From Bdellovibrionaceae bacterium UBA1609 (GTDB lineage Bacteria > Bdellovibrionota > Bdellovibrionia > Bdellovibrionales > UBA1609), in the NCBI GenBank assembly GCA_002321895.1, contig DCMZ01000005.1:62001-126000 (forward strand): a DNA stretch of 64,000 nt. Direction: 5' to 3'. The translations under genes were made by a program, and so were the position numbers. Positions 35,562 to 45,203 of this stretch are shown piece by piece. Position 1 is the stretch's first letter, and the number at the start of each line of letters is the position of its first letter. Below the pieces are notes generated by a model. That model was given only the letters and a program-made list of their open reading frames with translations, had not been told where the DNA came from and searched no databases.

Positions 35562-36463
35562 TTTTTCTCCTGTTGCATTCATCTGTTGCGTTCTTCGTTC
35601 TTTTAAAATCATAGTTGCGTGGTTCTTTGCTCCTTTTTTTTCTGAAAAAAAGCATAAGAACCGTCGTATAAAGTCGCGAAGGGCTTCATACTTTAGTCTG
35701 TTTCTGTCCTGTTTTCACGAGGAAAAGATTGAAGGTGTTCGAACCCCCTTTTCCCCCTTATTTTGGACAAAACCCTCCTAGTTCCTACTTTTGGAGAGAT
35801 GCTCCTAAGTAGCGCCCAATCGATCACTCTTTCCTGGGCATTTTCCTCAATATCTAGTGCTTATAAAAAATAAAATCACTAGGGATCGAACTGTTTTAAG
35901 GTTAAGTGGGGTGAAATTTTCTGTCAATGGCTTTCATATGTAGGGGTTTAAAAAAAGACAGACACTAGATATCCAATTTTAATTGGAGGAAAAACAATGA
36001 GTTAGGAATGTCCAGCTACGTTATTGAGCAACTTAAGCAGGACCTACGACCAGTGATCACCAGTTGGTAATTGATTATTTTGTGAGCAGAGATATCACTG
36101 ATGAGGCTCAAATTTTGTAAGGGATTTTAAGATATATTTAAAGGGATTATGCGCCCACTTTTTATATTATCAATTGCAGTTTGAGTGAGTGAGTCTTTTG
36201 TGAATGGAGTTGATTACTGTAAAAGCAGTTCCATCTGTAAGAACCGTTTAAGGTTGCTCAATCCGCAGCCGTGAGTGAATGGGTGGGTTTGGGACCACGA
36301 GAGTAAATATTTCACGGTGGTATATTAGGGAGATCCTCTGTTTAGGGAAACACCCCTACCTTTTAGATGAACTCCAATAGGGGTCAAATAGTGTCCACCC
36401 TGTAACCTTGTTCATTGTTTTTTGGCTTTAATCCTGCATATTTCTATAGGTTGAGGTGGAACC
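35562..36463. other. Long gene-poor region upstream of nrdA and the 36464 barrel gene
   Basis: About 900 bases without a convincing gene. Seen here: ATATCTAGTG at 35850-35859 and its reverse complement CACTAGATAT at 35963-35972; a strong ribosome-binding site (GGAGG, 35985-35989) followed by ATG AGT TAG (35997-36005), a two-codon frame, and at once a 20-codon frame starting at 36008 (MSSYVIEQLKQD...). An inverted repeat ACCCCTA/TAGGGGT lies within 36351-36384. Upstream promoters for nrdA (minus) and the barrel gene (plus) must lie here. A small RNA is possible but no known family is recognised. Confidence 0.4.
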
Positions 36464-37858
36464 GTGAATGTTGGTAAATGCCTGTCGCTATTTGCGCGAG
36501 TGAAGCGATGGAATTTATTTTTAATTTTATGCGTGGGGGGCTACTCCTTACCTAGCTTTGCTCAATTGGAAAGCCAGTTGCGTATGGGTGGATCGTTTTA
36601 TTCTCAAGACAAGGTGAATGCGAATCAAACGGAACAATCATTTCGAATCTTTGGGCAGTGGCAGAAGAATCGCAAGCTTGGAGAAGGTTGGGAGTTGCAT
36701 TTAGGTTTCGATTGGTACAATGAATTGGAAGCCAATCCCTATCCCGTCCTAAAAAATTTAAACTATCAATGGCAGTCCTCACGGTGGGAAGCTTCTTCGG
36801 CTTGGATTCGAATGGGCCTACAAACTCACGAGTGGTCTTTGTTAGAAAATGATTTCCATCTTGGAGCATGGAGTTCTTATAATCAGCACGAACCTTTGCG
36901 AGCAGAGCTGTTAGGTCAGCTGGGTATAGGTGCAGGACTTTCCAAGAAAAACTTTTGGATTAAACTTTTTGTTTCGCCGGTTTCCATTCCTAATATCGGG
37001 CCACAGTTTGTAGAACGGGAGGGGCAACTGTTGTCATCCAACCGTTGGTTTCAGACCCCTTTAGAAAGAGTTGAAATATTTGGTGATGAGAAGCAAGTGC
37101 TTTATGATACTAGTGATTTAAATTTAGAGTCAGTGGCTTTGCAGCCCTCATTTTTCTTCCATACAAAATATCGTTCAGCGGGATGGTTTGCCCAATGGTC
37201 TTCGGCCTACAAACCAAGTAATGAATTATTGATTATGGTGGATACGCCAGAGATTGTATCCTCGGAGTCAGCGGACACCGTCCATATTTCCACAAAACCC
37301 ACCGTGGTGCGAGAATTCATAAATACCATGGAACTTGGATATCAAGGTAAGGGCTTACTAAGTTATGTCTCTGCAACCCATTTGCAGGCCACGGAGATTG
37401 ATGCTGGCGATCCAGATCTTCTTAATCCCCAGGTCAATGATCATACTCTGATCGGTATGGGTGTTAAGCATCGGTTTCCTTTTCTTTTCGGAACCAGGGG
37501 TAGAATGCATTGGGGGGCCTTTCATAGAGCAGAATCCAAATCCTTTGACGCAAGATCTACTGATATTGAAGTGGAGTACAATTACGAGAGGTTTCGATGG
37601 AGCGATGGACTGCTGTGGAAATCGCATCTCCCGTTTTATATTAAAAGCACCCCCACCGAGCTTTCTACCACTTTGCTGCACTCGCCTTCGGAGAGGGGTA
37701 CTTCCCTGCTTCTCGATTGGCGAGCAAAATTGGATGATCAGTTTCAATTCGAAGTCTCTTTTGAAGTGATCGGATCGGAAGAGGCTGGAAGTGATTCCTT
37801 TTTTGAAAAATTTAAAAATAACGATCGGGTCTATACGGGAGTGCGCTATGCGTTTTAA
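36464..37858 (+). CDS. Outer-membrane beta-barrel protein, barrel/lipoprotein pair 1
   Basis: 464 residues from a GTG with GAGGTGG upstream. The signal peptide ends SLPSFA-QLES. The mature chain is rich in alternating aromatic residues and Gly (MGGSFYSQDKV, LHLGFDWYNELEA, WSSYNQHEPLR) and ends ...NDRVYTGVRYAF, a C-terminal Phe with aromatic at -3, a classical Bam recognition end. I recognise no named family. Its last 11 bases overlap the start of the large lipoprotein gene at 37848, implying translational coupling and joint function at the outer membrane. The same barrel-lipoprotein overlap recurs at 51578/52737. Confidence 0.75.
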   Translation: MNVGKCLSLFARVKRWNLFLILCVGGYSLPSFAQLESQLRMGGSFYSQDKVNANQTEQSFRIFGQWQKNRKLGEGWELHLGFDWYNELEANPYPVLKNLNYQWQSSRWEASSAWIRMGLQTHEWSLLENDFHLGAWSSYNQHEPLRAELLGQLGIGAGLSKKNFWIKLFVSPVSIPNIGPQFVEREGQLLSSNRWFQTPLERVEIFGDEKQVLYDTSDLNLESVALQPSFFFHTKYRSAGWFAQWSSAYKPSNELLIMVDTPEIVSSESADTVHISTKPTVVREFINTMELGYQGKGLLSYVSATHLQATEIDAGDPDLLNPQVNDHTLIGMGVKHRFPFLFGTRGRMHWGAFHRAESKSFDARSTDIEVEYNYERFRWSDGLLWKSHLPFYIKSTPTELSTTLLHSPSERGTSLLLDWRAKLDDQFQFEVSFEVIGSEEAGSDSFFEKFKNNDRVYTGVRYAF

Positions 37859-40250
37859 CTTTCTGGTAGTTTTGATCGGTTTTCTATTGGCAGGTTGTGG
37901 TTTGCGAACGGGGGAGCCTTCTTATGAGATTCCCGTGGTTAAAGTGGAGCAAGAGTTCTCCTGTTTGGGCGAAGTGGGTGAAAAGTTTGACGAGTACTTC
38001 GAAGGAAAGTTTAAAGGCAAGGAATTGGATGAGTTTTTTGATTGCGCACAAAAGGCATTTAAACAATTCAAAGATTTTGCTCGTGGTGAGGGTGGTGATT
38101 ATCATACGCCTGAAGAACTGCGCTCGTTTTTGCATCGAAATTTTTTAAAAGAGAATACTATCAGCGATAAACTCTTGGTGGAAGCTCTTAGAATAAAAAA
38201 GGTCATGGTGGGCGGAGAAATTGATCAGATTTCTGAGCAGGATTTAGAACGTGGTATTGAATTATTAGAGATAGTAAGGAAAAAGGCGAATCTACTTCAG
38301 CCCTATATTCTAACTCTCACCAAAGCTTTGGAGTACGAAGATATTAATGAAGAGCACCTAGATGCCTCTATTGTGGCGCTGAAACAGGCAGCTAAGCACT
38401 TTGGGATGATTCTAAAGCACAATCAACACAGCTATGACTTTGATTCATTTGAGTCATTTCTTATTGAATTTCGTAGGTTCCTTAAGTGGGATGAGGGCGG
38501 CGATTCAAAAGGTAGTGATGAAAGCGAGGATTTAAAAATTCGTCGTTGGGTTGAGCTATTTCATTCAATGAAAGGCTTGATGGCTGATGGTGATGATGGG
38601 GTCATTTTGCCCGAGGATTGGGAATTTTATTTAATGAATGGCGCTCAGTGGTATTCGTCTTATCTTCAGTTTCAATATCAAGTGAAGACCACTCGGATAT
38701 TTTCTGCGAAGGGCCTAAACTATTTCAATGAATTTGTAGATGCAATCATTGAATCCGTTGAGTCTGTGTTGCTGAATCGTGAAAGAAGGCAGGTCGAATA
38801 TTCGGAAATGAACAAGGCCTTTTATGCGCTCGAGTCCCTTGACCTGATTCCATTTGGAATTACAGCAAGTACGCTCTCAAGAATTTTTCCTGAGATAGTA
38901 CGCAGAGGGTTTAGCCAAATCGATCGGCCCATAGAGGATCGCAAAGCGGAAAGTTTTCATTTAAGAAACTTTAAACATATTCGTTATGAGTACGAGCTTT
39001 GGTCTGAAGTTCAACATTTTTTGCAAGATAATAAGCAGTCCGATGGAGAGATTCTAGTTCCTGGGGATGTGCTGTCTCATAATTATTTTGAATGTATCAA
39101 CTCGACCGCGCCTAAGCGCTACGTGGATCCTCGGTGTGAATTCGTTCGTATCATGTATCAAAGACCCATGTTTAATCAAAATTTTAAATCCACCTATCTG
39201 ACTAACTCAGATAGAAGTAATTGGATCAGTGAATTTAGTAATTTATCTCGGTTGAATGCGGTTCGAGTCACAGTTCGGATGTTGATTTTTTCTTTTGGTG
39301 ATATTCAAAATCATGGGGACTACCTGAGAATTATGAATCAGCAGGGGATTAAGAAAGAAGAGTTTGAAACCTTTTACCGAGTTTCAAAGGAACTGGGAGT
39401 AGATCTCAAGTTAATGCATCCAATGGGTGAAAATGTAGGGAATAGGTCTTTCCAAGAGGCTAAAATGTTCACTTACAGTGCGCGTGGACTCATTCCTAAT
39501 GACCCGGATGATATTGTGACCTACCCGGAGTTAATGGAGTTTATCAGTATCGTCTATTCGGGTGGAGTTCTCGGGCGAGCGAGTTTTGACTTGCTTGTTG
39601 GTAAATGTGGAGCCACGGGTCGTCCAGGGGCACTTGGTTATGAAACCATCCGATTTGATTGTTTTAAAAAAGAGTTTATGTCTGTGTACGAGACGCAACT
39701 AGGAAGTTTGCCCGGCATGCAAAAGTATGTGAAAGAAATGACTCCCGAACAGAAAGTGGAATTTCAGCATAGCCTGTTCAATATTATGTATGATCCCAAA
39801 TACGACTATCGTTACATTGAGTACTCAGACTTTACCTCCATGTTGACGCTCACTCTCTATATCGAAGCCATTATGACTCGTTATGATCAAGCCCCCTATG
39901 ATGGAGTGTTAGATTATGATGAACTCTCTTTGGCCTACTATACATTTCAGGGGTTGTTTTTGAATATGACAGACAACAACCCCGCCATTGCTGAATTGGC
40001 GTTTTATTACACGATAAGAGATGCCGCTGTTCCTTCGCTATGTAATCTTGGATTTACTGCCCATATTGCCAGTGAGATTTTACCTTGGAGAGATGGGATG
40101 GAGCTCTCTGAGGATTTTAAAGAAGAGCTTAAAACAGATCGTCTCAAACTTTTTCAGGTTTTTGAAATAGTAGGGAAAGCTCTTAAGGCGCTGGTGAGTG
40201 AGGATAAAAAGGGTTTACCTGCCTCTGAGTTTAATTCTATTTGCAACTGA
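37848..40250 (+). CDS. Large lipoprotein with recurrent EF-hand-like acidic loops
   Basis: The ATG at 37848 (GGGAG upstream) gives 800 residues with a clear lipoprotein signal: MRFNFLVVLIGFLLAGC (C17). The mature protein is helical and charged. Acidic loops resembling EF-hands recur at roughly even spacing: GGDYHTPEEL (~84), DGDDGVILPEDW (~247), SDGEILVPGD (~399), NDPDDIVTYPEL (~552) and YDGVLDYDEL (~685). Most lack one or more canonical positions, so calcium binding is unproven. Four Cys pairs are also possible. No family recognised. It overlaps the barrel gene upstream by 11 bases and is followed by a small exported protein at 40392. Confidence 0.72.
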   Translation: MRFNFLVVLIGFLLAGCGLRTGEPSYEIPVVKVEQEFSCLGEVGEKFDEYFEGKFKGKELDEFFDCAQKAFKQFKDFARGEGGDYHTPEELRSFLHRNFLKENTISDKLLVEALRIKKVMVGGEIDQISEQDLERGIELLEIVRKKANLLQPYILTLTKALEYEDINEEHLDASIVALKQAAKHFGMILKHNQHSYDFDSFESFLIEFRRFLKWDEGGDSKGSDESEDLKIRRWVELFHSMKGLMADGDDGVILPEDWEFYLMNGAQWYSSYLQFQYQVKTTRIFSAKGLNYFNEFVDAIIESVESVLLNRERRQVEYSEMNKAFYALESLDLIPFGITASTLSRIFPEIVRRGFSQIDRPIEDRKAESFHLRNFKHIRYEYELWSEVQHFLQDNKQSDGEILVPGDVLSHNYFECINSTAPKRYVDPRCEFVRIMYQRPMFNQNFKSTYLTNSDRSNWISEFSNLSRLNAVRVTVRMLIFSFGDIQNHGDYLRIMNQQGIKKEEFETFYRVSKELGVDLKLMHPMGENVGNRSFQEAKMFTYSARGLIPNDPDDIVTYPELMEFISIVYSGGVLGRASFDLLVGKCGATGRPGALGYETIRFDCFKKEFMSVYETQLGSLPGMQKYVKEMTPEQKVEFQHSLFNIMYDPKYDYRYIEYSDFTSMLTLTLYIEAIMTRYDQAPYDGVLDYDELSLAYYTFQGLFLNMTDNNPAIAELAFYYTIRDAAVPSLCNLGFTAHIASEILPWRDGMELSEDFKEELKTDRLKLFQVFEIVGKALKALVSEDKKGLPASEFNSICN

Positions 40251-40391
40251 TGAGGAATGGTAAGGTCATCTTTTGAAGGACTTGTTGGTTTTTCTGTAGA
40301 AAATTCCCGATTAAAACTAATTTCACAAAATCAGGATTCTTCTTGGTATTCTGGTACCTAATTATTTGGCCTCTTTTTTAGGAGATTTATC

Positions 40392-40916
40392 ATGAGAGTT
40401 TTATTTGCAATGGTTGTGGTTTGTTTTGCTTTGTCCAGTTTTGCTTTAACCGGTAAAGAGTTTGTCGATTGCTACTCAAAGGCCTTGTCCGAAAGAGCCA
40501 AAGAAATCAAAGCATCTGATCCTGATATAGAGATTTGCAGTGAAGTGTCCCTAGAGGATAAAGATAAGTTAGTTGAGTTGTATACTTTTATTCACGGTGG
40601 CCAGCTTTACTACTATGATGAATCTGCCATGGGTGAGAAGAGCGTACGTTTTCATTATGAGCGCATCCAGTTTGTAGTGGAATGTTACAACAATCCGAGT
40701 AACATCGGGTCCTTGTTCATCAAAGGGCTTGGTAGCGCTGTAGGAGTTTATGAACACACCAATATGGATCTATCACGAGCTGCTATGGAAAAGATGCTAG
40801 GCCGTGATCTTTGGGAAGAGAATGGCTCTGAACAGTTTTCCAGCCATGCTTTTGAGTACTGTAAATTCATAGGGTCTAAGAACGAGCAAGTTGAATCTAA
40901 ATCTAATTCTAAATGA
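40392..40916 (+). CDS. Small exported protein of unknown function
   Basis: 174 residues; AGGAG 8 bases before the ATG. Signal peptide MRVLFAMVVVCFALSSFA then LTGKEFVDCYSKAL. The mature part has four Cys (in VDCYS, EICSE, VECYN, EYCKF) that could form two disulfides in the periplasm, and a Ser/Lys-rich C-terminus. No domain recognised. It follows the large lipoprotein by 141 bases on the same strand and could belong to its unit. Confidence 0.65.
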   Translation: MRVLFAMVVVCFALSSFALTGKEFVDCYSKALSERAKEIKASDPDIEICSEVSLEDKDKLVELYTFIHGGQLYYYDESAMGEKSVRFHYERIQFVVECYNNPSNIGSLFIKGLGSAVGVYEHTNMDLSRAAMEKMLGRDLWEENGSEQFSSHAFEYCKFIGSKNEQVESKSNSK

Positions 40917-41095
40917 ACTCGCGAATTTCTAACACTTGGTGCTGAACTTTGTCAGAATGACACTGGTTTGAATTGTAAAACTATTGGACAATTAGTTGAC
41001 GAATTTATCTTGTTTACATGAGGGACATGGAGTGTAAGCTTTTATGTTAAACTCATTTTGTGGTTACCTGAATCGAGCAGTGAGAGTTTGTTTCC

Positions 41096-42385
41096 ATGAT
41101 GGTAAAGTATTTAGTGCTTTCGGCAGTTTTGTTATTTTCTCAAATGTCTCTGGGGCAGTCCATATTTGAGGGTGAAAGAGTGACTCTTCCATGGAATGTT
41201 GAACTGTTTCTCAAGTTCGAAATGATCTTCAATAATTATAATGAAAATATTGTTGCTAATGGTATTCGATCCCCAAGGGAATTAAGGGCCATTCGCTTGG
41301 AGTATTTTGAGCTTCCAGTGGAACTTGTTGATATCAAGATAAATGTGTCTCAGTTGCGAACTGAAGTACAGGACTCGTTAGTGTTTGAAAAAAATGGTCA
41401 ACAATGGGTACGATGGTTTTTCAATCCTGAAGACGAAATGTATCGGGATAAGATTTTGGCGCACTTCAGAGAATCTTCGGGAAGAGAATTAGAATTACAA
41501 TCTGGACGATTCGCTGGATTCCTAACTGCTTCAAGAAGCACTGTGGTTAAGGATTTGAAGACCGGAGCTCTCTTCTCGATGAAGGCATCGACCAATAGAA
41601 CTGGTGGGCCATGGCAAGGATCTGATGGTTCAAAGCGATTACGGGGAGCCACTGCAGAGTATGGTGTGGAGACATCAAACTACATTGAACATAATCTACC
41701 AACAGAAGGAACGAATTTGAGGTTTGCCCCTGAGTTTGCCTCTTTGAAAACGAAAAGCCTAGCAGACTATGGAGTGTCTTTTAGAGATTATGAGATGTTT
41801 TATAATTCGGATGTTATCTATATTCCTTTTTTCAGTGTATTTAACGATCGGGCAAAGGAAGTTTTTGGGCTTGTGATGGATAATCTGGTGCCCAAAAATT
41901 TAGTGGAATTTTGGAGAAATAAGGTTTCTGTATATGCTGGCCGTGCCTTTGGAGATTTAGTGGGTCACTTAGGGCTAATTCCTCACTCGGCTCATAACCA
42001 GGATTTGTTATTAATTGTCAGGAATGGACAACTCACCGAAGAGGTTCTGTTAAGAGACTTAAATGACCTCATTCCGGTCAGTGAAATAGTATCAAAAAAG
42101 GTCTATGGTGACAGAATACTGAGCTACAGTAGGTCTGTGGGTAATAGCTTCGAGTTTATTTTTCAGCCCTTTATGGGGTCTCAGCTTCCTCACGAAATAG
42201 TTTATAACGAATCTGTTTTTAATTCTGGTGGAAAAGCCTTTTTAGATAGGGTAAGTCAAATATTAAGACTAAATCTTACCTATGAAAGAGACTGGGCTTC
42301 CGGGATTTTTCATAAATTTAGGCTTCCGGCATTCTTGCATATTTCAAATGAATCGAATGTCAAAACCTGCAGAAGTTTGTTCTAG
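41096..42385 (+). CDS. Exported protein of unknown function with a kinase-like/IucA-like motif
   Basis: 429 residues with a signal peptide (KYLVLSAVLLFSQMSLG-QS). The C-terminal half has GRAFGDLVGHLGLIPHSAHNQDLLLIV followed ~15 residues later by LLRDLNDLIP. The H-x3-N-x-D...RDL spacing recalls the catalytic loop and metal site of IucA/IucC-type siderophore synthetases and aminoglycoside-phosphotransferase-like kinases. An ATP-using enzyme would be out of place in the periplasm, so this may be a repurposed fold or a chance match. Overall the function is unknown. No obvious Shine-Dalgarno site beyond GAGAG. Last of four plus-strand genes starting at 36464. Confidence 0.6.
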   Translation: MMVKYLVLSAVLLFSQMSLGQSIFEGERVTLPWNVELFLKFEMIFNNYNENIVANGIRSPRELRAIRLEYFELPVELVDIKINVSQLRTEVQDSLVFEKNGQQWVRWFFNPEDEMYRDKILAHFRESSGRELELQSGRFAGFLTASRSTVVKDLKTGALFSMKASTNRTGGPWQGSDGSKRLRGATAEYGVETSNYIEHNLPTEGTNLRFAPEFASLKTKSLADYGVSFRDYEMFYNSDVIYIPFFSVFNDRAKEVFGLVMDNLVPKNLVEFWRNKVSVYAGRAFGDLVGHLGLIPHSAHNQDLLLIVRNGQLTEEVLLRDLNDLIPVSEIVSKKVYGDRILSYSRSVGNSFEFIFQPFMGSQLPHEIVYNESVFNSGGKAFLDRVSQILRLNLTYERDWASGIFHKFRLPAFLHISNESNVKTCRSLF

Positions 42386-42411
42386 ACTATGCATTAGAAG
42401 AGTATTTCAAA

Positions 42412-43725
42412 TTAGCCACGTTCCACAAAGTATTTGGCTACTATATCATGACCTATCCAGTAGACCGGCTGTTCTGAACTCCAGCTATTATTTAGCATAA
42501 TATGTCCACAGGCGCTAAACACCACTTCGCTCAGCGGGCCGGTGAGTAGGTCTTTTGTATCCTTGTGCATATCCAAGATTTCGCTGCTCGTGTTTCGTAG
42601 CAGTTCCATTTGCTCTGGGCCATTGTGTTGCGGCCACTGATCAAATTTAGACCATTCGTCACGAATGATAGAGCTAGAAAAAAACTTGTCCGTCTTATCG
42701 AAAACATCATGTAGTTCGAAGTCATCTTTTAACAGGTTTTGAGCCTCAATAATGAGGTTGTTCACTTTATCGGAGTTTTCGTCATATTCCAGCATGGCTC
42801 TCAAGAGTGGGTAAATAGCGATTTCAATTCCCTGAAACATGCTGCTGGAATTGGTTAAAATCTCTGGCACATTGTAAACGCTGGCGTTAACGCCTTTTTG
42901 ACAAGCCCGTTCAGCGATTTCTTCTAATTTAAGTTTTGCAAACCCGGTGAGGTAGGGAGCATAGGACTGCCAAGTCATTTTGCTATCTATGGAGAGTTCC
43001 GTTCCATGGTATCCGTAGGCCACATAGGCCACAGATTGACCAGTAGCTTCTATTTCTTTTCTTAAGCTTTCAGACCGGTCGATGAGCACTTGAAAGGTGG
43101 TGGCTGAGACTTCTTCAAAGCCCATGGCGATAAGTTTACCAATGTCGGTGTTCCATAGTTCTTCACTGGATTGATAGCGATCCCCATGACCTTTAAAAAC
43201 ACGATTTAGGAGTGGCATCACGATTTTGGTACGTGGCACGCCCCCGGCCATGGTGTGCGCAAACAAGACGTTTTTACCATCTGGGATTAGGCTATCCAAT
43301 TCTGTTAGAAACTGATCCACACAGGCTTCAAAACGATCTCGTCCTTGACGTTGTGATTGTCTCACCAGATCGAAATCTATTTTAACATCCTGCCAACCTT
43401 TAAGCTTCACCCCTTTTAACATATCTGCGGGACATGGATTTCCATCCACCGCTTCCAAATCGAAACCGGCTTCTAAAGGTATGTTAATCAAAGGCTCTTG
43501 TCCCTTGGCTGAAATTTCTTCTTCGGTGAGCGATCGGAGGTTGTTTTCTTCGTCTCGGCGCCCCACTGTGGCATAGATAATTTGCATGTCTTTGGCTTCA
43601 GCTTCTTTAACTAGGCCATTAACATAACCCCTATCAAATACTTCTCCGAAGATGACGAGGACGTCACCTTCTTTATAATTATCATTTAAAGTAGGTAATT
43701 CTCTAAGCGGATTTATGTTCGCCAC
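42412..43725 (-). CDS. Rossmann-like protein, possibly of the FabMG-type enoyl-ACP reductase group
   Basis: 437 residues, no signal peptide, so cytoplasmic. The N-terminus has a short Rossmann-like stretch: GDVLVIFGEVFDRGYVNGLVKEA followed by IIYATVGRRDEENNLRSL, where Gly and Arg could bind a dinucleotide. Later conserved-looking motifs are AHTMAGGVPRTKI, YVAYGYHGTEL and a Tyr-Lys-type spacing YAPYLTGFAKLK. I have a weak memory of such proteins being named FabMG-family enoyl-ACP reductase; treat that as a lead only. It lies 12 bases downstream of the sodium-dependent transporter gene and is surely co-transcribed. Confidence 0.6.
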   Translation of the reverse strand: MANINPLRELPTLNDNYKEGDVLVIFGEVFDRGYVNGLVKEAEAKDMQIIYATVGRRDEENNLRSLTEEEISAKGQEPLINIPLEAGFDLEAVDGNPCPADMLKGVKLKGWQDVKIDFDLVRQSQRQGRDRFEACVDQFLTELDSLIPDGKNVLFAHTMAGGVPRTKIVMPLLNRVFKGHGDRYQSSEELWNTDIGKLIAMGFEEVSATTFQVLIDRSESLRKEIEATGQSVAYVAYGYHGTELSIDSKMTWQSYAPYLTGFAKLKLEEIAERACQKGVNASVYNVPEILTNSSSMFQGIEIAIYPLLRAMLEYDENSDKVNNLIIEAQNLLKDDFELHDVFDKTDKFFSSSIIRDEWSKFDQWPQHNGPEQMELLRNTSSEILDMHKDTKDLLTGPLSEVVFSACGHIMLNNSWSSEQPVYWIGHDIVAKYFVERG

Positions 43726-43737
43726 GTGGCTCTCCTA

Positions 43738-45093
43738 TTATGCAAATAGTTCTTTCACTTTGCTGTATAAAATGATTACGACTAAGAGTGGAGCGATGAG
43801 CCGGCAAGCCCAAAGTAATCCCAACTTCAACACTGGATTATCGTCTTTAATCGTATTGTCAACCGATTGGGGGCCCAAGACCCAACCGTAAAATAAAGCA
43901 ATCATCACTCCACCAATGGGCAACATGTAGGATGAGGTGAGTAGATCAAATAGATCAAAAAAGTTGGTTTTACCAAGGATGTTGAAAATATCTGACCATA
44001 GGTTGGTGGAGAATACATGAAGGACACCCACGGCAAACATAATAAATCCGATAATAAGAGAAGCCTTCTCTCGGCTCACCTTTTTGTGCTCACTCCAATA
44101 GGCAATTACAACTTCTAATATGGAAACGGCAGAAGTGATGGCAGCAAATGTGATCATGAAAAAGAAAGCTATAGAGAGTAGGGATCCGCCCGTCATTTTA
44201 TTGAATAGAGTGGGCAGAGTTGCGAAAATTAATCCGGGTCCTGCAGATGCATCAAGATCGTAGGTGAACACAATGGAGAATATCACCAAACCGGCAAGAA
44301 GTGCGATGAGGGTATCTAAAAAGGCCACCGCTAGTGAGGTTTTGACTAAGTTTTCATTCTCGTCCAAATAGCTACCATATACCATGATAGCTCCCATACC
44401 CAGGCTCAAGGTAAAGAAGGAATGTCCAACGGCTTCCAGGGCACCATCTCCGGTCAGTTTGCTAAAATCGGGAGAAAAGAGAAACGAAAAGGCTTCACTA
44501 AAACCTTCTAAAAACATCACCCGAATAAAAAGTAGAACGAGTAGCCCCATAAGAGTGGGCATTAAAATTTTGTTCCACTTTTCAAGTCCTTCTTTTACGC
44601 CACGGTAAACAATCCAAGTGACCAAACTCATGAAGACGGCGTGCCATGCCAACTGACGCCAAGGGTTTCCAAGTAGACTGTTGAGAGCCGCTCCGTCCTC
44701 AAAATCAGTGAAGTCGCCTGTAAGTAGGTGAGTGATAGCACGAAATTCAAAGTCTAATATCCAGCCTCCGACGACGCTATAAAAGGACAAAATCATAAAG
44801 GCAGATCCTAGTCCTAGCCAGCCAGCAAGCGGTCCCCATTTATTTCCAGAGGCTAACTTGCGAAAGGCTTGGACGTTATTACATTGTGCTTTTTGGCCAA
44901 TGTACATTTCACTGATTAAAATAGGAACACCAACAGCAAAAATACAAAATAGATAGAGAATAACAAAGGCACCGCCACCATTGACCCCAGTGATGTATGG
45001 GAATTTCCAAATGTTACCCAGTCCGATGGCCGAACCGGCCGCAGCTAAGATAAATGCAAGTCTTGATCCCCAATGTGCTCTATTGTTAGGCAT
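43738..45093 (-). CDS. Neurotransmitter:sodium symporter (NSS/SNF) family transporter
   Basis: Inner-membrane Na+-coupled transporter, usually for amino acids. 451 residues with about 11-12 TM helices, like LeuT-type bacterial homologues. The TM1 signature GSAIGLGNIWKFPYITGVNGGGAF contains the unwound Na+/substrate segment. Other landmarks: PILISEMYIGQ, LGMGAIMVYGSYL (TM6 region) and the SAVSILEVVIAYW of TM8. Substrate not predictable. First gene of a two-gene minus-strand unit with the Rossmann-like protein. Confidence 0.93.
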   Translation of the reverse strand: MPNNRAHWGSRLAFILAAAGSAIGLGNIWKFPYITGVNGGGAFVILYLFCIFAVGVPILISEMYIGQKAQCNNVQAFRKLASGNKWGPLAGWLGLGSAFMILSFYSVVGGWILDFEFRAITHLLTGDFTDFEDGAALNSLLGNPWRQLAWHAVFMSLVTWIVYRGVKEGLEKWNKILMPTLMGLLVLLFIRVMFLEGFSEAFSFLFSPDFSKLTGDGALEAVGHSFFTLSLGMGAIMVYGSYLDENENLVKTSLAVAFLDTLIALLAGLVIFSIVFTYDLDASAGPGLIFATLPTLFNKMTGGSLLSIAFFFMITFAAITSAVSILEVVIAYWSEHKKVSREKASLIIGFIMFAVGVLHVFSTNLWSDIFNILGKTNFFDLFDLLTSSYMLPIGGVMIALFYGWVLGPQSVDNTIKDDNPVLKLGLLWACRLIAPLLVVIILYSKVKELFA

Positions 45094-45203
45094 ATCTCTC
45101 CCTCGTGTCAGTCACTCCATCTGATCAATTGACCGTACTATATAACAGTTGCAATGGGGGGGAGCAAGAGCGGAACTGTAAGGATATATCCGCTCTTTTG
45201 TTA

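Noticed and set aside
35730..35755. GGTGTTCGAACCCCC resembling a tRNA T-arm
   Set aside because: The T stem pairs poorly, and no acceptor stem, D arm or anticodon arm can be built at tRNA distance on either strand.
45165..45197. 9-bp inverted repeat AAGAGCGGA/TCCGCTCTT as terminator of the giant lipoprotein gene
   Set aside because: In the minus-strand direction the stem is followed by GCTCCC, not a T run; it could be a Rho-dependent or processing structure, but not a convincing intrinsic terminator.
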